A stretch of 64,000 nucleotides of DNA from CBDBND01 sp965262665 (GTDB taxonomy: Bacteria; Pseudomonadota; Alphaproteobacteria; Rhodospirillales; Rhodospirillaceae): NCBI GenBank assembly GCA_965262665.1, contig CBDHFR010000004.1:1178001-1242000 (forward strand), given 5' to 3'. A program made the position numbers and the translations under genes. This document shows, in pieces, positions 18,055 through 27,454 of this stretch. How positions within the stretch are numbered: position 1 is the first letter of the stretch; every line of letters starts with the position of its first letter. The notes under the pieces are model-generated. The model made no database searches. It saw nothing but the letters and a program-made list of their open reading frames with translations, and was not told the DNA's origin.

Positions 18055-18777
18055 GCCGGTCAAGACATCCCGCAATCTGAGCCGGGCGTCGGGCAGAGTT
18101 TGACGATGGGGTGCATAGACATGGCGTTCCAGAAAGTAGCCGGTGAGGTCCAGCCCGGCTGAAATATCTTCTTGCGTCGGCTCCGCTCCCTCTTCACCGG
18201 CTAGAAACGCTGGCAACGCCAATAGCTGAGTCTGATAGGGTACGCCGGCTTCGCGGGAGACGGCCCGGCCACTCTTGGGCGATACGTATATGAGATCTTC
18301 GGCGACACCGGTCGACGCACAAGTGCCGAGATCCAATCCAAAACCCAATTCGTTGAGCAAGTGCATCTCCCACAGAACATAATCTGTTGCCCAGGTGTCT
18401 TCACCAAGGGTTTCGAGCAAATGGCATGCTTGCTTGTAGGCCAGGGTATGGACTTCCCGCTCCGGCAGGACGGCTTCGGCTGTCGCACAGAGCGCGGTGA
18501 GCGCTGTCAACAAGGCGCGATCATGCAACGCGTGAGCGGCAAACAAATGGTCCGGCTCACAGACAAACGTTCCCAGATGATCGGCTAAACGGGCACGCCA
18601 CTTGAGATGCAACCGGTTGCCCGCTTGAAACAATCCCCGGTGTTTACGACTCATGCCCCCTTTGACGACACCAGCGTGATGGCCGTGCTGTTCGGTCAGG
18701 GCATGTAAAATAACGTCATGCTCTCCAAACCGGCGGACAGAGAGGACCAAACCCAGATCGGTCCATTCCACAGCCAT
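18052..18777 (-). CDS. recO: DNA repair protein RecO
   Basis: Assists RecR/RecF in loading RecA on SSB-coated single strands. 241 residues: N-terminal OB-fold (MAVEWTDLGLVLSVRRFGEHDVI, GVVKGGMSRKHRG) and a helical C-terminal domain. The stop TAG is formed partly by the TA target of the adjacent IS630 remnant, so the original C-terminus may have differed by a few residues. era-recO synteny is typical of the class. Confidence 0.94.
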   Translation of the reverse strand: MAVEWTDLGLVLSVRRFGEHDVILHALTEQHGHHAGVVKGGMSRKHRGLFQAGNRLHLKWRARLADHLGTFVCEPDHLFAAHALHDRALLTALTALCATAEAVLPEREVHTLAYKQACHLLETLGEDTWATDYVLWEMHLLNELGFGLDLGTCASTGVAEDLIYVSPKSGRAVSREAGVPYQTQLLALPAFLAGEEGAEPTQEDISAGLDLTGYFLERHVYAPHRQTLPDARLRLRDVLTG

Positions 18778-18781
18778 GGCG

Positions 18782-18961
18782 TTAGCTGAAATCGGGTAAA
18801 AAAATGAGCGCTATACCAGCGATCATGCAGGCGATACCTGAAAATAAGAGGACGTATATTGGCCAGCGTCGTTGTGGTCGCCGCCCCCGCAAATAGACAA
18901 CGCCGAACAGCGCAACGGCTCCAACCCAGAACAGGATGATTCCCCACTGGTCTAGACTCAC
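18782..18961 (-). CDS. small two-helix membrane protein
   Basis: Read from GTG 18961, a 59-residue product with two hydrophobic segments (about residues 7-24 and 35-54) separated by a basic loop RGRRPQRRW. It sits between era (45 bp upstream) and recO (4 bp downstream), so it fits the operon tightly. The start lacks a strong ribosome-binding site. I do not recognise a family. Confidence 0.55.
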   Translation of the reverse strand: MSLDQWGIILFWVGAVALFGVVYLRGRRPQRRWPIYVLLFSGIACMIAGIALIFLPDFS

Positions 18962-19006
18962 CGCAGTACCCCGTCCGTCAATACATCGGGTCTATCTATG
19001 ACCAAC

Positions 19007-19939
19007 TCATGCCTCGAAGTCGAGACCCCAGGCCGCGTAATGCGACCGCCGCTCGCGCCATTTGGGCTCGACTTTGACATGAATAAAAAGGTGCAGGCGC
19101 CGGTCGAGTAGCGTTTCAAGCTCCTTCCGCGCCTGTTCTCCGACCGCTTTTATGGCCTTGCCCCCCTTACCCAAGACGATCGGTTTTTGGCTGTCACGAG
19201 TGACATAAACCGTTTGGTCGATGCGGGCGCTGCCGTCGCGAAACTCCGTCCAGGACTCGGTTTCAACGGCGCTGTCATAGGGGAGCTCCTGGCGTAGGGC
19301 GAGAAATAGCTTTTCCCGGGTGATCTCTGCCGCGAGGAGCCGTTGCGGCATGTCTGACACTTCATCTTCAGGATAGAGCCATGGCCCCGCAGGCATCGTG
19401 TCAGCCAGTACCTCGAGGATCATATCTGTGCCGTCACCGGTTAAAGCAGAGATCATAAAAGTCTCTGTGAATGATGCGGCTTGGTTTAACTCCGAAGCCA
19501 ACTGCAATAGAGATTCTTTGCCAGCAAGATCGACTTTGTTGATGACCAGCATGGCCGGTCGAGGATTACCCTCTAAGCGCTTGGCCAGTGACGAAATTAA
19601 GGCGCGTGCATCGTCTTCCAATCGTTTGGCACCGTCGATAACCAAAAGCAAAACATCGGCGTCCTCGGCTCCGGACCAAGCGGCCGACACCATGGCGCGT
19701 TCCAAGCGGCGCTTAGCGCCTTCAAAGATTCCAGGCGTGTCGACAAAAACGATTTGGGCTTGGTTGTGCAGGGCAATCCCTCTGACGATGCTGCGCGTGG
19801 TTTGAACCTTGGGCGATACGATTGATACTTTTGTACCCACCAACGCGTTGACCAAGGTCGACTTGCCAGCATTCGGCGCACCCAACACGGCTACAAATCC
19901 GCATTGGGTATTCTTGTTTTCTGTGTCTGTTTTGATCAT
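19007..19939 (-). CDS. era: GTPase Era
   Basis: Ribosome-assembly GTPase acting on the 16S rRNA 3' end. 310 residues: G1 GAPNAGKST, G2 region KVQTTRSIVRGI, G3 DTPGIFEGA, G4 NKVDL, then a C-terminal KH domain with the KPIVLGKGGKAIKAVGEQAR loop. Its start overlaps the rnc stop by 4 bp, the common rnc-era coupling. Confidence 0.98.
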   Translation of the reverse strand: MIKTDTENKNTQCGFVAVLGAPNAGKSTLVNALVGTKVSIVSPKVQTTRSIVRGIALHNQAQIVFVDTPGIFEGAKRRLERAMVSAAWSGAEDADVLLLVIDGAKRLEDDARALISSLAKRLEGNPRPAMLVINKVDLAGKESLLQLASELNQAASFTETFMISALTGDGTDMILEVLADTMPAGPWLYPEDEVSDMPQRLLAAEITREKLFLALRQELPYDSAVETESWTEFRDGSARIDQTVYVTRDSQKPIVLGKGGKAIKAVGEQARKELETLLDRRLHLFIHVKVEPKWRERRSHYAAWGLDFEA

Positions 19940-20604
19940 TTGAATCTCATAAGAAGAGATTCAGCCGCGTGTTGTTCTGCTGCACGCTTTGTCGAACCCT
20001 CACCGGTTGCTGGTTCATGATCTTCAATTGTGACCGAGATGGTGAACCGCGGTGCGTGATCGGGTCCGGAGCGATCAATCTGTTTGTAGAGAGGTAATGG
20101 TAGACCTTTACCCTGTGCCCATTCTTGAAGTTCGGTTTTGGCGTCTTTGGGAGGTGTGACGGCGGCATCAATCATTGGCTGCCAATGTTTGGCAATCACA
20201 TTGCGCGCCGCATCGAACCCGCCATCTCGAAAGATGGCTCCAATCAGCGCTTCGCAGGCGTCGGATGCGATGGTGTCAGTCGAACCAAGGTCCCCACCAG
20301 TTTTAATATGCGGTAGGAGATCAAGATTGGTTGCAATAACGATTAAGGTCTCAGCGCAGACCAGGGCGGCGAACCTGCGCGACAGCGAACCTTCAGATTC
20401 ATTTGGATACGCATTGAACAGCAGGTCTGCCATGGCCAGACCAAGTACGCGGTCACCGAGAAATTCAAGGCGTTCATTCGTGGTTTCAGATTCGGAACCA
20501 CCGCTTCCATGCACCGCACTCCGATGAGTCAAAGCGAGTTCTAGGAGGACCTCATCCGTAAATCGGTAGCCGAGCCGTTCCTGAAAGGCGATGCGGTCAG
20601 GCAT
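19936..20604 (-). CDS. rnc: ribonuclease III
   Basis: Cleaves double-stranded RNA in rRNA and mRNA processing. 222 residues: the catalytic domain has the signature ERLEFLGDRVLGLAMADLL with metal-binding acidic residues, and SDACEALIGAIFRDGG; the C-terminal dsRBD includes KTELQEWAQGKG and STKRAAEQHAAESLL. It lies 5 bp downstream of lepB and overlaps era. Confidence 0.98.
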   Translation of the reverse strand: MPDRIAFQERLGYRFTDEVLLELALTHRSAVHGSGGSESETTNERLEFLGDRVLGLAMADLLFNAYPNESEGSLSRRFAALVCAETLIVIATNLDLLPHIKTGGDLGSTDTIASDACEALIGAIFRDGGFDAARNVIAKHWQPMIDAAVTPPKDAKTELQEWAQGKGLPLPLYKQIDRSGPDHAPRFTISVTIEDHEPATGEGSTKRAAEQHAAESLLMRFK

Positions 20605-20609
20605 GACCG

Positions 20610-21344
20610 TTAATCAACGGAATCGAACAGTCTTCCGAAGCGAATGGCAGTCGGCCATTTCCAAAACTCAAAGATCGTAGCCGCACCGTTCATCGAGAAG
20701 AAAAGAACTTCCGCCCGTCCGACTAAGTTTTCCGCGGGAACAAAACCAACCTGACTTCGGCTGTCTTCTGAATTATCCCGATTATCACCCATCATAAAGA
20801 AATGACCTTCGGGAACTCTGAACTCGCGAGTATTGTCGTAAATCCGGTTGTCCCCTTCTTCCAGGATGAAATGACGCCTGCCCCCAGGCAGAGTCTCAAC
20901 AAACTGAGCAACGCGTATCTGACTGCCGTATGGATTGCGAAAAGTAAAATCTTCAGTGCGCTCTCGAGGAACCAATTCCCCATTTAGAAACAAGCGTCCA
21001 TCATGGACCTGAACAGTATCTCCAGGCAATCCGATGATTCTCTTGATGTAGTCTGTTTTGTTGTCGCGTGGCAATTTGAAGACGACCACATCACCGCGCT
21101 CGGGGACATCAGCCCACACACGTCCTGAAAAAGGCATAATGCTCATTGGAAAGGAATGCCGGCTGTAGCCGTAAGAGTATTTGGAGACAAACAGATAATC
21201 CCCGATCAACAATGTGGGGCGCATGGATCCCGAAGGGATGTTAAATGGCTCGTAGGCAAAGGTCCTAATCGCTAATGCCACAAGAATCGCGTAGAAAACC
21301 GTGCGGATGGTCTCCCAGAACCCGTCGTTCTTCTTCTTGGACAT
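20610..21344 (-). CDS. lepB: signal peptidase I
   Basis: Membrane serine protease that removes Sec/Tat signal peptides. From ATG 21344 (244 residues) there is one N-terminal membrane helix followed by FNIPSGSMRPTLLIGDY with catalytic S40, the Lys box DYIKRIIGLPGD, and GHFFMMGDNRDNSEDSR. A GTG seven codons upstream at 21365 is also possible; neither has a clear ribosome-binding site. Only the one membrane helix is visible, as in most alphaproteobacterial enzymes. Confidence 0.95.
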   Translation of the reverse strand: MSKKKNDGFWETIRTVFYAILVALAIRTFAYEPFNIPSGSMRPTLLIGDYLFVSKYSYGYSRHSFPMSIMPFSGRVWADVPERGDVVVFKLPRDNKTDYIKRIIGLPGDTVQVHDGRLFLNGELVPRERTEDFTFRNPYGSQIRVAQFVETLPGGRRHFILEEGDNRIYDNTREFRVPEGHFFMMGDNRDNSEDSRSQVGFVPAENLVGRAEVLFFSMNGAATIFEFWKWPTAIRFGRLFDSVD

Positions 21345-21478
21345 AGCTCTGGTGTTTTCTGTCACGGTGAATGAAAAACCTTAACTCAAACAGATCAAAA
21401 ATACGAAAACCGGCTTCCGCTTGGGAAGTTGCGGCGGATAAAACCGGGCTAGCCGCCCGGTGTCAAGCTACAGCCTTG

Positions 21479-21910
21479 TTAGGTTGGCTCAGACTCCGAA
21501 TTTTCGGGGATGGCCGTAATGATGACCAGGGCCTCGGCCAGGGGATATTCATCGGTGATGGTCAATTCCACACGCGCTTCCATCCCTTCGGGAACCAGTG
21601 ATTTCAGCCGTTTTGCCGCCCCTCCCGTCATCTCCACCGTTGGCTTGCCGGACGGTAGATTCACCACACCCAAATCGCGCCAATACACACCCTGCCGGAA
21701 TCCCGTCCCAAGCGCCTTTGCCGCGGCTTCTTTCGCCGCATAACGCTTGGCAAAGGTAGCCGCGTAGGCTCGTCCTGCTCCTTTACGCCGCTCCGCTTTG
21801 GCTTTTTCCGTTTCGGTATAAACACGCGCGATAAACCGGTCGCCAAACCGGGTCAGCGTCTTCTCAATGCGCCGAATGTCGATGAGATCGGAACCGATGC
21901 CAAGAATCAT
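21479..21910 (-). CDS. acpS: holo-[acyl-carrier-protein] synthase
   Basis: Transfers 4'-phosphopantetheine from CoA to acyl carrier protein. 143 residues with the Mg-binding motif GIGSDLIDIRRIEK at the N-terminus and FAKRYAAKEAAAKALGTG in the middle. The ATG overlaps the pdxJ stop by 4 bp. lepB follows after 134 bp. Confidence 0.97.
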   Translation of the reverse strand: MILGIGSDLIDIRRIEKTLTRFGDRFIARVYTETEKAKAERRKGAGRAYAATFAKRYAAKEAAAKALGTGFRQGVYWRDLGVVNLPSGKPTVEMTGGAAKRLKSLVPEGMEARVELTITDEYPLAEALVIITAIPENSESEPT

Positions 21911-22665
21911 GAAACACCTGTCTCGTCGGTTGCCGCCCGGGACTCATCCATTATCCGGCGCATTTCTTTTATTGAGTCTGTGAAACCGTTGAAAATCGCT
22001 TCGCCGACCAGAAAATGCCCGATGTTCAATTCCTTTAAGGTTGGAATGGCGGCGATGGGTCCAACCGTATCAAAACTCAATCCATGACCAGCGTGACATT
22101 CTATCCCAAAATTCTCCGCATGTGCCGCTGCCTCTTGAATACGTTTGAGGTGTAGCTCCCGTTCGGGCCCCTCCTGCGCATCACAATACGCCCCGGCATG
22201 CAGTTCGATAACGGGCGCACCCAATTTGACCACCGCCTCCACCTGAGCAATGTCGGGTTCGATGAAGAGCGAAACCCGAATATCCGCATGACTCATACTT
22301 CTGACGAAATGCGCGAGATAGTTATGACCACCTGCAGCATCCAATCCGCCTTCCGTGGTTCGCTCTTCCCTTTTCTCAGGCACGATGCACGCTGCAAAGG
22401 GGCGATGGCGCAGCGCTATGTCCAACATTTCATCCGTAGCCGCCATTTCAAGATTGAGGGGAAGGTCAATCTCAGCGCGCAAACGCTCTATGTCTGCATT
22501 GGAAATATGCCGGCGGTCTTCCCGGAGATGGGCGGTGATGCCATCCGCTCCCGCTTCTGCAGCCATAACAGCCGCGCGTACGGGATCCGGATGAATGCCA
22601 CCCCGTGCATTCCGAATGGTAGCGACATGATCAATATTGACGCCGAGACGAAGATACTCACTCAT
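21907..22665 (-). CDS. pdxJ: pyridoxine 5'-phosphate synthase
   Basis: Condenses 1-deoxyxylulose 5-phosphate and 3-amino-2-oxopropyl phosphate to pyridoxine phosphate (DXP-dependent PLP pathway). I start at ATG 22665, giving 252 residues from MSEYLRLGVNIDHVATIRNA; the open extension upstream overlaps DUF2062 in another frame and is not conserved. Conserved stretches: GADGITAHLREDRRHI, ECHAGHGL, NIGHFLVGEAIFNG. It is 4-bp coupled to both neighbours. Confidence 0.97.
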   Translation of the reverse strand: MSEYLRLGVNIDHVATIRNARGGIHPDPVRAAVMAAEAGADGITAHLREDRRHISNADIERLRAEIDLPLNLEMAATDEMLDIALRHRPFAACIVPEKREERTTEGGLDAAGGHNYLAHFVRSMSHADIRVSLFIEPDIAQVEAVVKLGAPVIELHAGAYCDAQEGPERELHLKRIQEAAAHAENFGIECHAGHGLSFDTVGPIAAIPTLKELNIGHFLVGEAIFNGFTDSIKEMRRIMDESRAATDETGVS

Positions 22666-23273
22666 GATGTCAATTTCTTTGACGTCGTCTGATTGACGGA
22701 TTGCACACCCCGCGCTCCCCGTTTTGCCGCTCGCCGGCGTTGATAGGAGTCCGTTAATCGAAAGAAGACCGCGTACACCAAAAGCCAGGTCAAGATCGAG
22801 ACCGGGACACAGCCGACGAACATCGGCAGCCAGATCGGCCAAATTTGTTCCATGAACAATACGCCATCGGCTTCGATCATGGATTGCACCAATCCCATGA
22901 ACATTCCGGTGAAATCCAGTTCAACGTCCAACGAAAGACCGAGCCCCATCATCACTCTGCCAAGATGATAAATCGTCAGCCAAATGAAGGGAAAGGTCCA
23001 GGGATTGCCGATAATTGTCCCGAAAGTTGAAGCAATCACGTTGGCTCGGATGAGCCACGCCAAAATAACGGCAAGAAAGAAATGAATTCCGACCAACGGC
23101 GTTACCGAAAATGCACAGCCACAGGCTACACCCGCAGCGATGGAATGCGGCGTACCAGGTAACCGATGCAGCCGATGCCAAATGTAGCTACCAGCGCGGC
23201 GCCAACCGGTACGTGGCCAAAGCGTCTCCCTGACTAGAGCAAATCGTGATTTCCGCACTCGACGGCGAAACAT
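22662..23273 (-). CDS. DUF2062 membrane protein
   Basis: 203 residues. Signature features of DUF2062 are visible: the GTPHSIAAGVACGCAFSVTPL segment, the loop TIIGNPWTFPFIW and three hydrophobic stretches. Function is unknown. The gene follows rsh by 14 bp and overlaps pdxJ by 4 bp; the rsh-DUF2062-pdxJ-acpS order is conserved in many alphaproteobacteria. Confidence 0.88.
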   Translation of the reverse strand: MFRRRVRKSRFALVRETLWPRTGWRRAGSYIWHRLHRLPGTPHSIAAGVACGCAFSVTPLVGIHFFLAVILAWLIRANVIASTFGTIIGNPWTFPFIWLTIYHLGRVMMGLGLSLDVELDFTGMFMGLVQSMIEADGVLFMEQIWPIWLPMFVGCVPVSILTWLLVYAVFFRLTDSYQRRRAAKRGARGVQSVNQTTSKKLTS

Positions 23274-23287
23274 GACTTCAGTCTTTC

Positions 23288-25429
23288 TTACCGACGCGCC
23301 CGTTCAACCGAATTAATGGCGGGTGAAGCGCGCAATGCCGCAATGATGTTTGTCAAATGACGAACACTTGTCACTTCGATGTCCAGGTCCATTTCGAAAA
23401 AGTCGTTCGAACGATTGAGGATTTTTAGGTTCGAAATATTGCCGTGGTTTTGCGCTATTACCGTTGAGAGGGCACCCAGACTACCAGGTTCATTAAGGAT
23501 AACGAGGTTGATCCGGCCAAGATGGAAATCGCCAACGCGTTCCGTATCCCACACCAGATCGAGCCACCCGTCCGTATCGTCCGCGGAGTCTTTGAGTGTC
23601 TCGCAATCAATCGTATGAATTTCGACACCCTTGCCTTCGGTAACGATACCAACGATGCGGTCTCCGGGTAGGGGATGACAGCATTCCGACATATGCACAG
23701 CTAGGCCAGGTGTTAAACCCTTAATAGGTACTGCCGTTTCTTTCTTCGCTCCGGCTTTGCTCTTCGACCTAAAGATGTTGATAACTTTCGCCTCGAAGCT
23801 GGATTTAATACCGGGGTAAATGGCTTCCAGCACTTGCCGGGTCATGAGACGGCCTTCACCGACCGCGGCATAAATGGCGGTGCGATTCCTAAAATCTAGT
23901 ATTTTACAAGCGCTTTTCAGGCCTTCTTTTGTGAGATCGTAGCCCTCCTTCGCAAACATTTTTTCTAGTATCTCTTTGCCCAGCTTTGCGTATTCGGCTT
24001 GGGCTTCAGAGCGGACACGCCGCCGGATGTGCGCCCGTGCCTTGCCGGTTGCCACGAATCCTTCCCACTCTGGTGATGGTTTCTGAGCTTTTGAAGTCAC
24101 CACCTCCACTTGATCACCGGTATGCAGTTCCGTACGCAACGGAACGATCCGCCCATTTACTTTGGCACCGACGCAAGTGTTTCCCACTTCAGTATGGACT
24201 GCATAGGCGAAGTCGACGGGACTAGCGCCGCGTGGGAGCGTGATGAGTTCTCCTTTAGGGGTAAAGCAGAAGACCTGATCCTGGAACATTTCGAGCTTTG
24301 TATGCTCTAGAAATTCTTGAGGTGACTGGGCATGGTCCAAAATGTCGAGCAGTTCACGAAGCCAGTGATATTGGCTCCCCGCTAAATTTTCGACGTCTTG
24401 CTTGTATTGCCAATGGGCCGCTACCCCGAGTTCGGCAATCTCATGCATGCGCTGAGTGCGAATTTGAACTTCAATGCGATGTTTCGCCGGCCCGATGACA
24501 CTCGTATGGATAGATTGATAGCCGTTGCGTTTTGGAGTCGAGATGTAATCCTTAAAGCGTCCTGGAACCATGCGAAAGGCGCTATGGATAACACCGAGCG
24601 CACGGTAACAATCCTCCGGCGTGTCAACCATCACCCTGAATGCGATGATATCTGACAGCTGCTCAAAACTAACGTCCTTAACCTGCATTTTTCGCCAGAT
24701 CGAATAAGGTGTCTTTTCCCTTCCGGACACATATCCCGTCAAACCAGCCGACTCTATGGTGTTGTCCAACTCATCCATGATTTGCCCGACAAGATAGCCC
24801 CCTTCCCGTTCGAGAAAACGCAGGCGAGTTAAAATGGATGCCCGTGCCTCAGAGTGCAGTTCCGCGAACGACAAATCCTCTAATTCTGTCTTGACCTCCT
24901 GCATACCGAGCCGTTCGGCCAGCGGGGCATAAATTTCCATTGTTTCCAACGCGATTGTTTTTCTTTTTTCTGCGTTGGATATGTGGTTAAGGGTCCGCAT
25001 GTTGTGCAGCCGGTCTGCCAGCTTTACCAGCAGCACGCGGATATCTTCGGACATGGCCAACAGCAATTTGCGGAAATTTTCCGCCTGTTTGGCTTCCACG
25101 TTTTGAAGTTGGATTCGGGTAAGCTTGGTGACGCCGTCCACCAGCTTCGCCACTTCATCACCAAAGAGGTTCGATATTTCCTCGGTGGTGGCTCCGGTGT
25201 CTTCCAGGGTGTCGTGCAGTAGGGCGGTGACGATGGATGCGCTGTCCAGCCGGTAATTCGTAAGAATGCCCGCAACTTCGATGGGATGGGAAAAATAAGG
25301 ATCCCCCGAGGCGCGCAATTGCGAGCCGTGCATCTTCATTGCGTAGACGTAGGCACGGTTTATCGCGTCCTCATCCGCATTTGCGTCATAGGACTTGACC
25401 CTTTCGACCAGTTCGAACTGGCGCAACAT
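23288..25429 (-). CDS. rsh: bifunctional (p)ppGpp synthetase/hydrolase (RelA/SpoT)
   Basis: Makes and degrades the stringent-response alarmone. 713 residues: N-terminal HD hydrolase domain with FSHPIEVAGI and LLHDTLEDT (H72, D73, E76, D77), synthetase domain with FKDYISTPKRNGYQSIHT, TGS domain (VFCFTPKGELITLPRGASPVDF) and C-terminal ACT domain (LSTVIAQNHGNISNL). Both catalytic centres look intact, so it is a Rsh-type dual enzyme, the usual single long RelA/SpoT protein of alphaproteobacteria. It lies downstream of rpoZ, after a terminator. Confidence 0.97.
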   Translation of the reverse strand: MLRQFELVERVKSYDANADEDAINRAYVYAMKMHGSQLRASGDPYFSHPIEVAGILTNYRLDSASIVTALLHDTLEDTGATTEEISNLFGDEVAKLVDGVTKLTRIQLQNVEAKQAENFRKLLLAMSEDIRVLLVKLADRLHNMRTLNHISNAEKRKTIALETMEIYAPLAERLGMQEVKTELEDLSFAELHSEARASILTRLRFLEREGGYLVGQIMDELDNTIESAGLTGYVSGREKTPYSIWRKMQVKDVSFEQLSDIIAFRVMVDTPEDCYRALGVIHSAFRMVPGRFKDYISTPKRNGYQSIHTSVIGPAKHRIEVQIRTQRMHEIAELGVAAHWQYKQDVENLAGSQYHWLRELLDILDHAQSPQEFLEHTKLEMFQDQVFCFTPKGELITLPRGASPVDFAYAVHTEVGNTCVGAKVNGRIVPLRTELHTGDQVEVVTSKAQKPSPEWEGFVATGKARAHIRRRVRSEAQAEYAKLGKEILEKMFAKEGYDLTKEGLKSACKILDFRNRTAIYAAVGEGRLMTRQVLEAIYPGIKSSFEAKVINIFRSKSKAGAKKETAVPIKGLTPGLAVHMSECCHPLPGDRIVGIVTEGKGVEIHTIDCETLKDSADDTDGWLDLVWDTERVGDFHLGRINLVILNEPGSLGALSTVIAQNHGNISNLKILNRSNDFFEMDLDIEVTSVRHLTNIIAALRASPAINSVERARR

Positions 25430-25503
25430 GCCTTTATTTACTCCACCCCAACCAGTTGAAATTCACCATCTCATTCAATCCTTACACATTCGTTTAGGCC
25501 AAA

Positions 25504-25538
25504 GAAAAACCGCGCCGCAGGACTGCCCCGCGACGCGG
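25504..25538 (-). terminator. rho-independent terminator after rpoZ
   Basis: On the minus strand a 9-bp GC-rich stem (one mismatch; arms at 25510-25518 and 25530-25538) is followed by a run of T. It lies between the rpoZ stop (25573) and the rsh start (25429), so rsh probably has its own promoter or relies on read-through. Confidence 0.72.
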
Positions 25539-25572
25539 CCTCATCTCTCGCGGCCGAACCGCTGGTTAAAAC

Positions 25573-26004
25573 TTAGCCCCGTTGAATGGCAGCGACCTCA
25601 TCACTGGTTACATCCTCATAACTGACTTGAGGATGGGGATCTTCAGCATTATCGGTCGACGCTTCGATGGTCATGCCCGTCGCAGCAGCCACCTCTTCGG
25701 TATATTCCTGACCAGGTCCGGCCAATGTCCGGCCATCGGCGATGGCGTCAAAACCGTCTTCTTCCGGCTCATCAACCTCAATATGCCGTTGCATGCCTTG
25801 AATTACGCCATTGATTAACTCTGAGGGAATGACTTTGTCTTCCGCAATCTCCCGCAGAGCAATAACCGGGTTCTTATCGTCATCGCGTTCGATCAACGGA
25901 TCCGCACCTGCGGAAATTTCACGCGAGCGCTGAGAAGCGGAAACAACTAACTCAAAGCGGTTGGTGACTTTTTCAATGCAATCTTCAACTGTGACGCGTG
26001 CCAT
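25573..26004 (-). CDS. rpoZ: RNA polymerase omega subunit
   Basis: 143 residues starting MARVTVEDCIEKVTNRFELVV with ASQRSREISAG and NPVIALREIAE, the omega-subunit core; the acidic C-terminal extension after residue 80 is typical of alphaproteobacteria. Omega helps RNA polymerase assembly and ppGpp binding, which fits its place next to rsh. Confidence 0.95.
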   Translation of the reverse strand: MARVTVEDCIEKVTNRFELVVSASQRSREISAGADPLIERDDDKNPVIALREIAEDKVIPSELINGVIQGMQRHIEVDEPEEDGFDAIADGRTLAGPGQEYTEEVAAATGMTIEASTDNAEDPHPQVSYEDVTSDEVAAIQRG

Positions 26005-26164
26005 GCTTGTCCTGTCGTTTTTTGGTTCCGGAAAAGGGGTCCCGTTTGTCTGAAGAAAACGAGTACCGGTCCGGGGATGATGGGTGAATGTGGGCGTTAT
26101 TTAGAGATTTATGTGCGCAAAAACAAGGGTTTCATGCCTCCTCCGCCCAGCATTTCCCCGTTCA

Positions 26165-26650
26165 TCAGGCCATTGGGACCGCTGATTCCGGGCAATCCAG
26201 GGCAGAAATCATTGTCTCCACCGTCTGCCCCGAAATGGGGTGATGCCAGTCTGGGGCCACCTCTTTGAGGGGTAAGAGCACAAAAGCTCGGTCCTGAAGA
26301 CGCGGATGCGGCAGGTCGGGCGAGCCTTTTTCCACGCGATCATCGTAAGCCAAAAGATCCAGATCCAAAGTCCGCGCGGCGTTCTTTACCGAACGTGTCC
26401 GGCCATATTTTTGTTCAACGGCCAATAAAATATTCAGCAATTCGGATGGTGTGTGGCTAGTTTTTACCACGGCTACGGCATTCAAATAATAAGGTTGGTC
26501 TGATGCAGGCACAGGAGCTGATTGGTACCAGCGCGAAAGTTTGATTGTCGAAACATTTAGTTCGTTGAGGTCATCAAGTGCAGACATACATGTTTCCCGT
26601 GGTGAGCCAACATGACTGTCTAAGTTTGCTCCTAACGCTATAAGAATCAT
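26165..26650 (-). CDS. folK: 2-amino-4-hydroxy-6-hydroxymethyldihydropteridine pyrophosphokinase
   Basis: Transfers pyrophosphate from ATP to 6-hydroxymethyl-7,8-dihydropterin in folate synthesis. I start at ATG 26650 (161 residues) because MILIALGANLDSHVG is the conserved N-terminus; an ATG at 26701 adds 17 residues without similarity. Other motifs: SRWYQSAPVP, YLNAVAVVKT and the metal-binding signature TLDLDLLAYDD, then LPHPRLQDRAFVLLPL. It is divergent from the NYN gene, and rpoZ lies 160 bp downstream with nothing obvious in between. Confidence 0.95.
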   Translation of the reverse strand: MILIALGANLDSHVGSPRETCMSALDDLNELNVSTIKLSRWYQSAPVPASDQPYYLNAVAVVKTSHTPSELLNILLAVEQKYGRTRSVKNAARTLDLDLLAYDDRVEKGSPDLPHPRLQDRAFVLLPLKEVAPDWHHPISGQTVETMISALDCPESAVPMA

Positions 26651-26815
26651 GATATGAGCTTTTTCTTGCTTCAATCGACTGAACGCATGTAATACGACCA
26701 TTATTCACTTTAATTAGAAGTGAGAAAGCGTACCTAAGTTTTATATTGTCCTTAGAATTTCGGTATTGATATCGCAACTTAATTTTGTACTTCACTATTT
26801 ATTCAAGGAAAAATC

Positions 26816-27451
26816 ATGCTTTTTTATCCCCATGAGCGCATGGCGCTTTTTGTCGATGGTTCCAATCTTTATTCCGCTTCCAAATCTCTAGGCTTTGACA
26901 TCGATTACAGACGACTTTTGGATTTGTTTATTTCAAAAGGTCAGTTGGTCCGCGCGTTTTACTATACGGCGCTGATGGAGAATCAAGACTATTCTCCCAT
27001 ACGACCTTTGGTGGACTGGCTGGACTACAACGGCTTCACCATGGTGACGAAACCAACCAAAGAATTTACAGACCATCAAGGCCGCCGCAAGGTCAAAGGC
27101 AACATGGATATTGAATTGGCCGTGGACGTAATGGAAATGGCCGAACATGTACAACATGTCGTAATTTTCTCAGGCGACGGTGATTTCCGCAGCCTAGTGG
27201 AAGCTGTTCAGCGAAAAGGCGTTCGTGTATCCGTTGTCAGCACAACCAAATCCCAGCCGCCGATGGTCGCTGATGAACTGCGGCGCCAAGCCGACAATTT
27301 TATCGAGCTTTCCGACCTCATGAAAACCATTGCCCGAGATGGGCAAGATAACAGCGGAACTCGTCGAGCGCATTCCGTCGCTCCGGGCCAGCCTAACCAC
27401 GATTTTGAGGACGACGAAGACGAAGACATCGACGAATTCGAAGAGGTCTAG
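26816..27451 (+). CDS. NYN/LabA-type domain protein (PIN-fold predicted RNase)
   Basis: 211 residues: MALFVDGSNLY (first acidic residue), GNMDIELAVDVMEMA, VVIFSGDGDFRSLVEAVQRKG and the C-terminal ELRRQADNFIEL are the NYN signature, a PIN-like fold predicted to cleave RNA. The last 35 residues are strongly acidic (DDEDEDIDEFEE). A clear AAGGAA ribosome-binding site precedes ATG 26816. The UDG gene starts 3 bp after its stop and is likely co-transcribed. Confidence 0.9.
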   Translation: MLFYPHERMALFVDGSNLYSASKSLGFDIDYRRLLDLFISKGQLVRAFYYTALMENQDYSPIRPLVDWLDYNGFTMVTKPTKEFTDHQGRRKVKGNMDIELAVDVMEMAEHVQHVVIFSGDGDFRSLVEAVQRKGVRVSVVSTTKSQPPMVADELRRQADNFIELSDLMKTIARDGQDNSGTRRAHSVAPGQPNHDFEDDEDEDIDEFEEV

Positions 27452-27454
27452 TCT

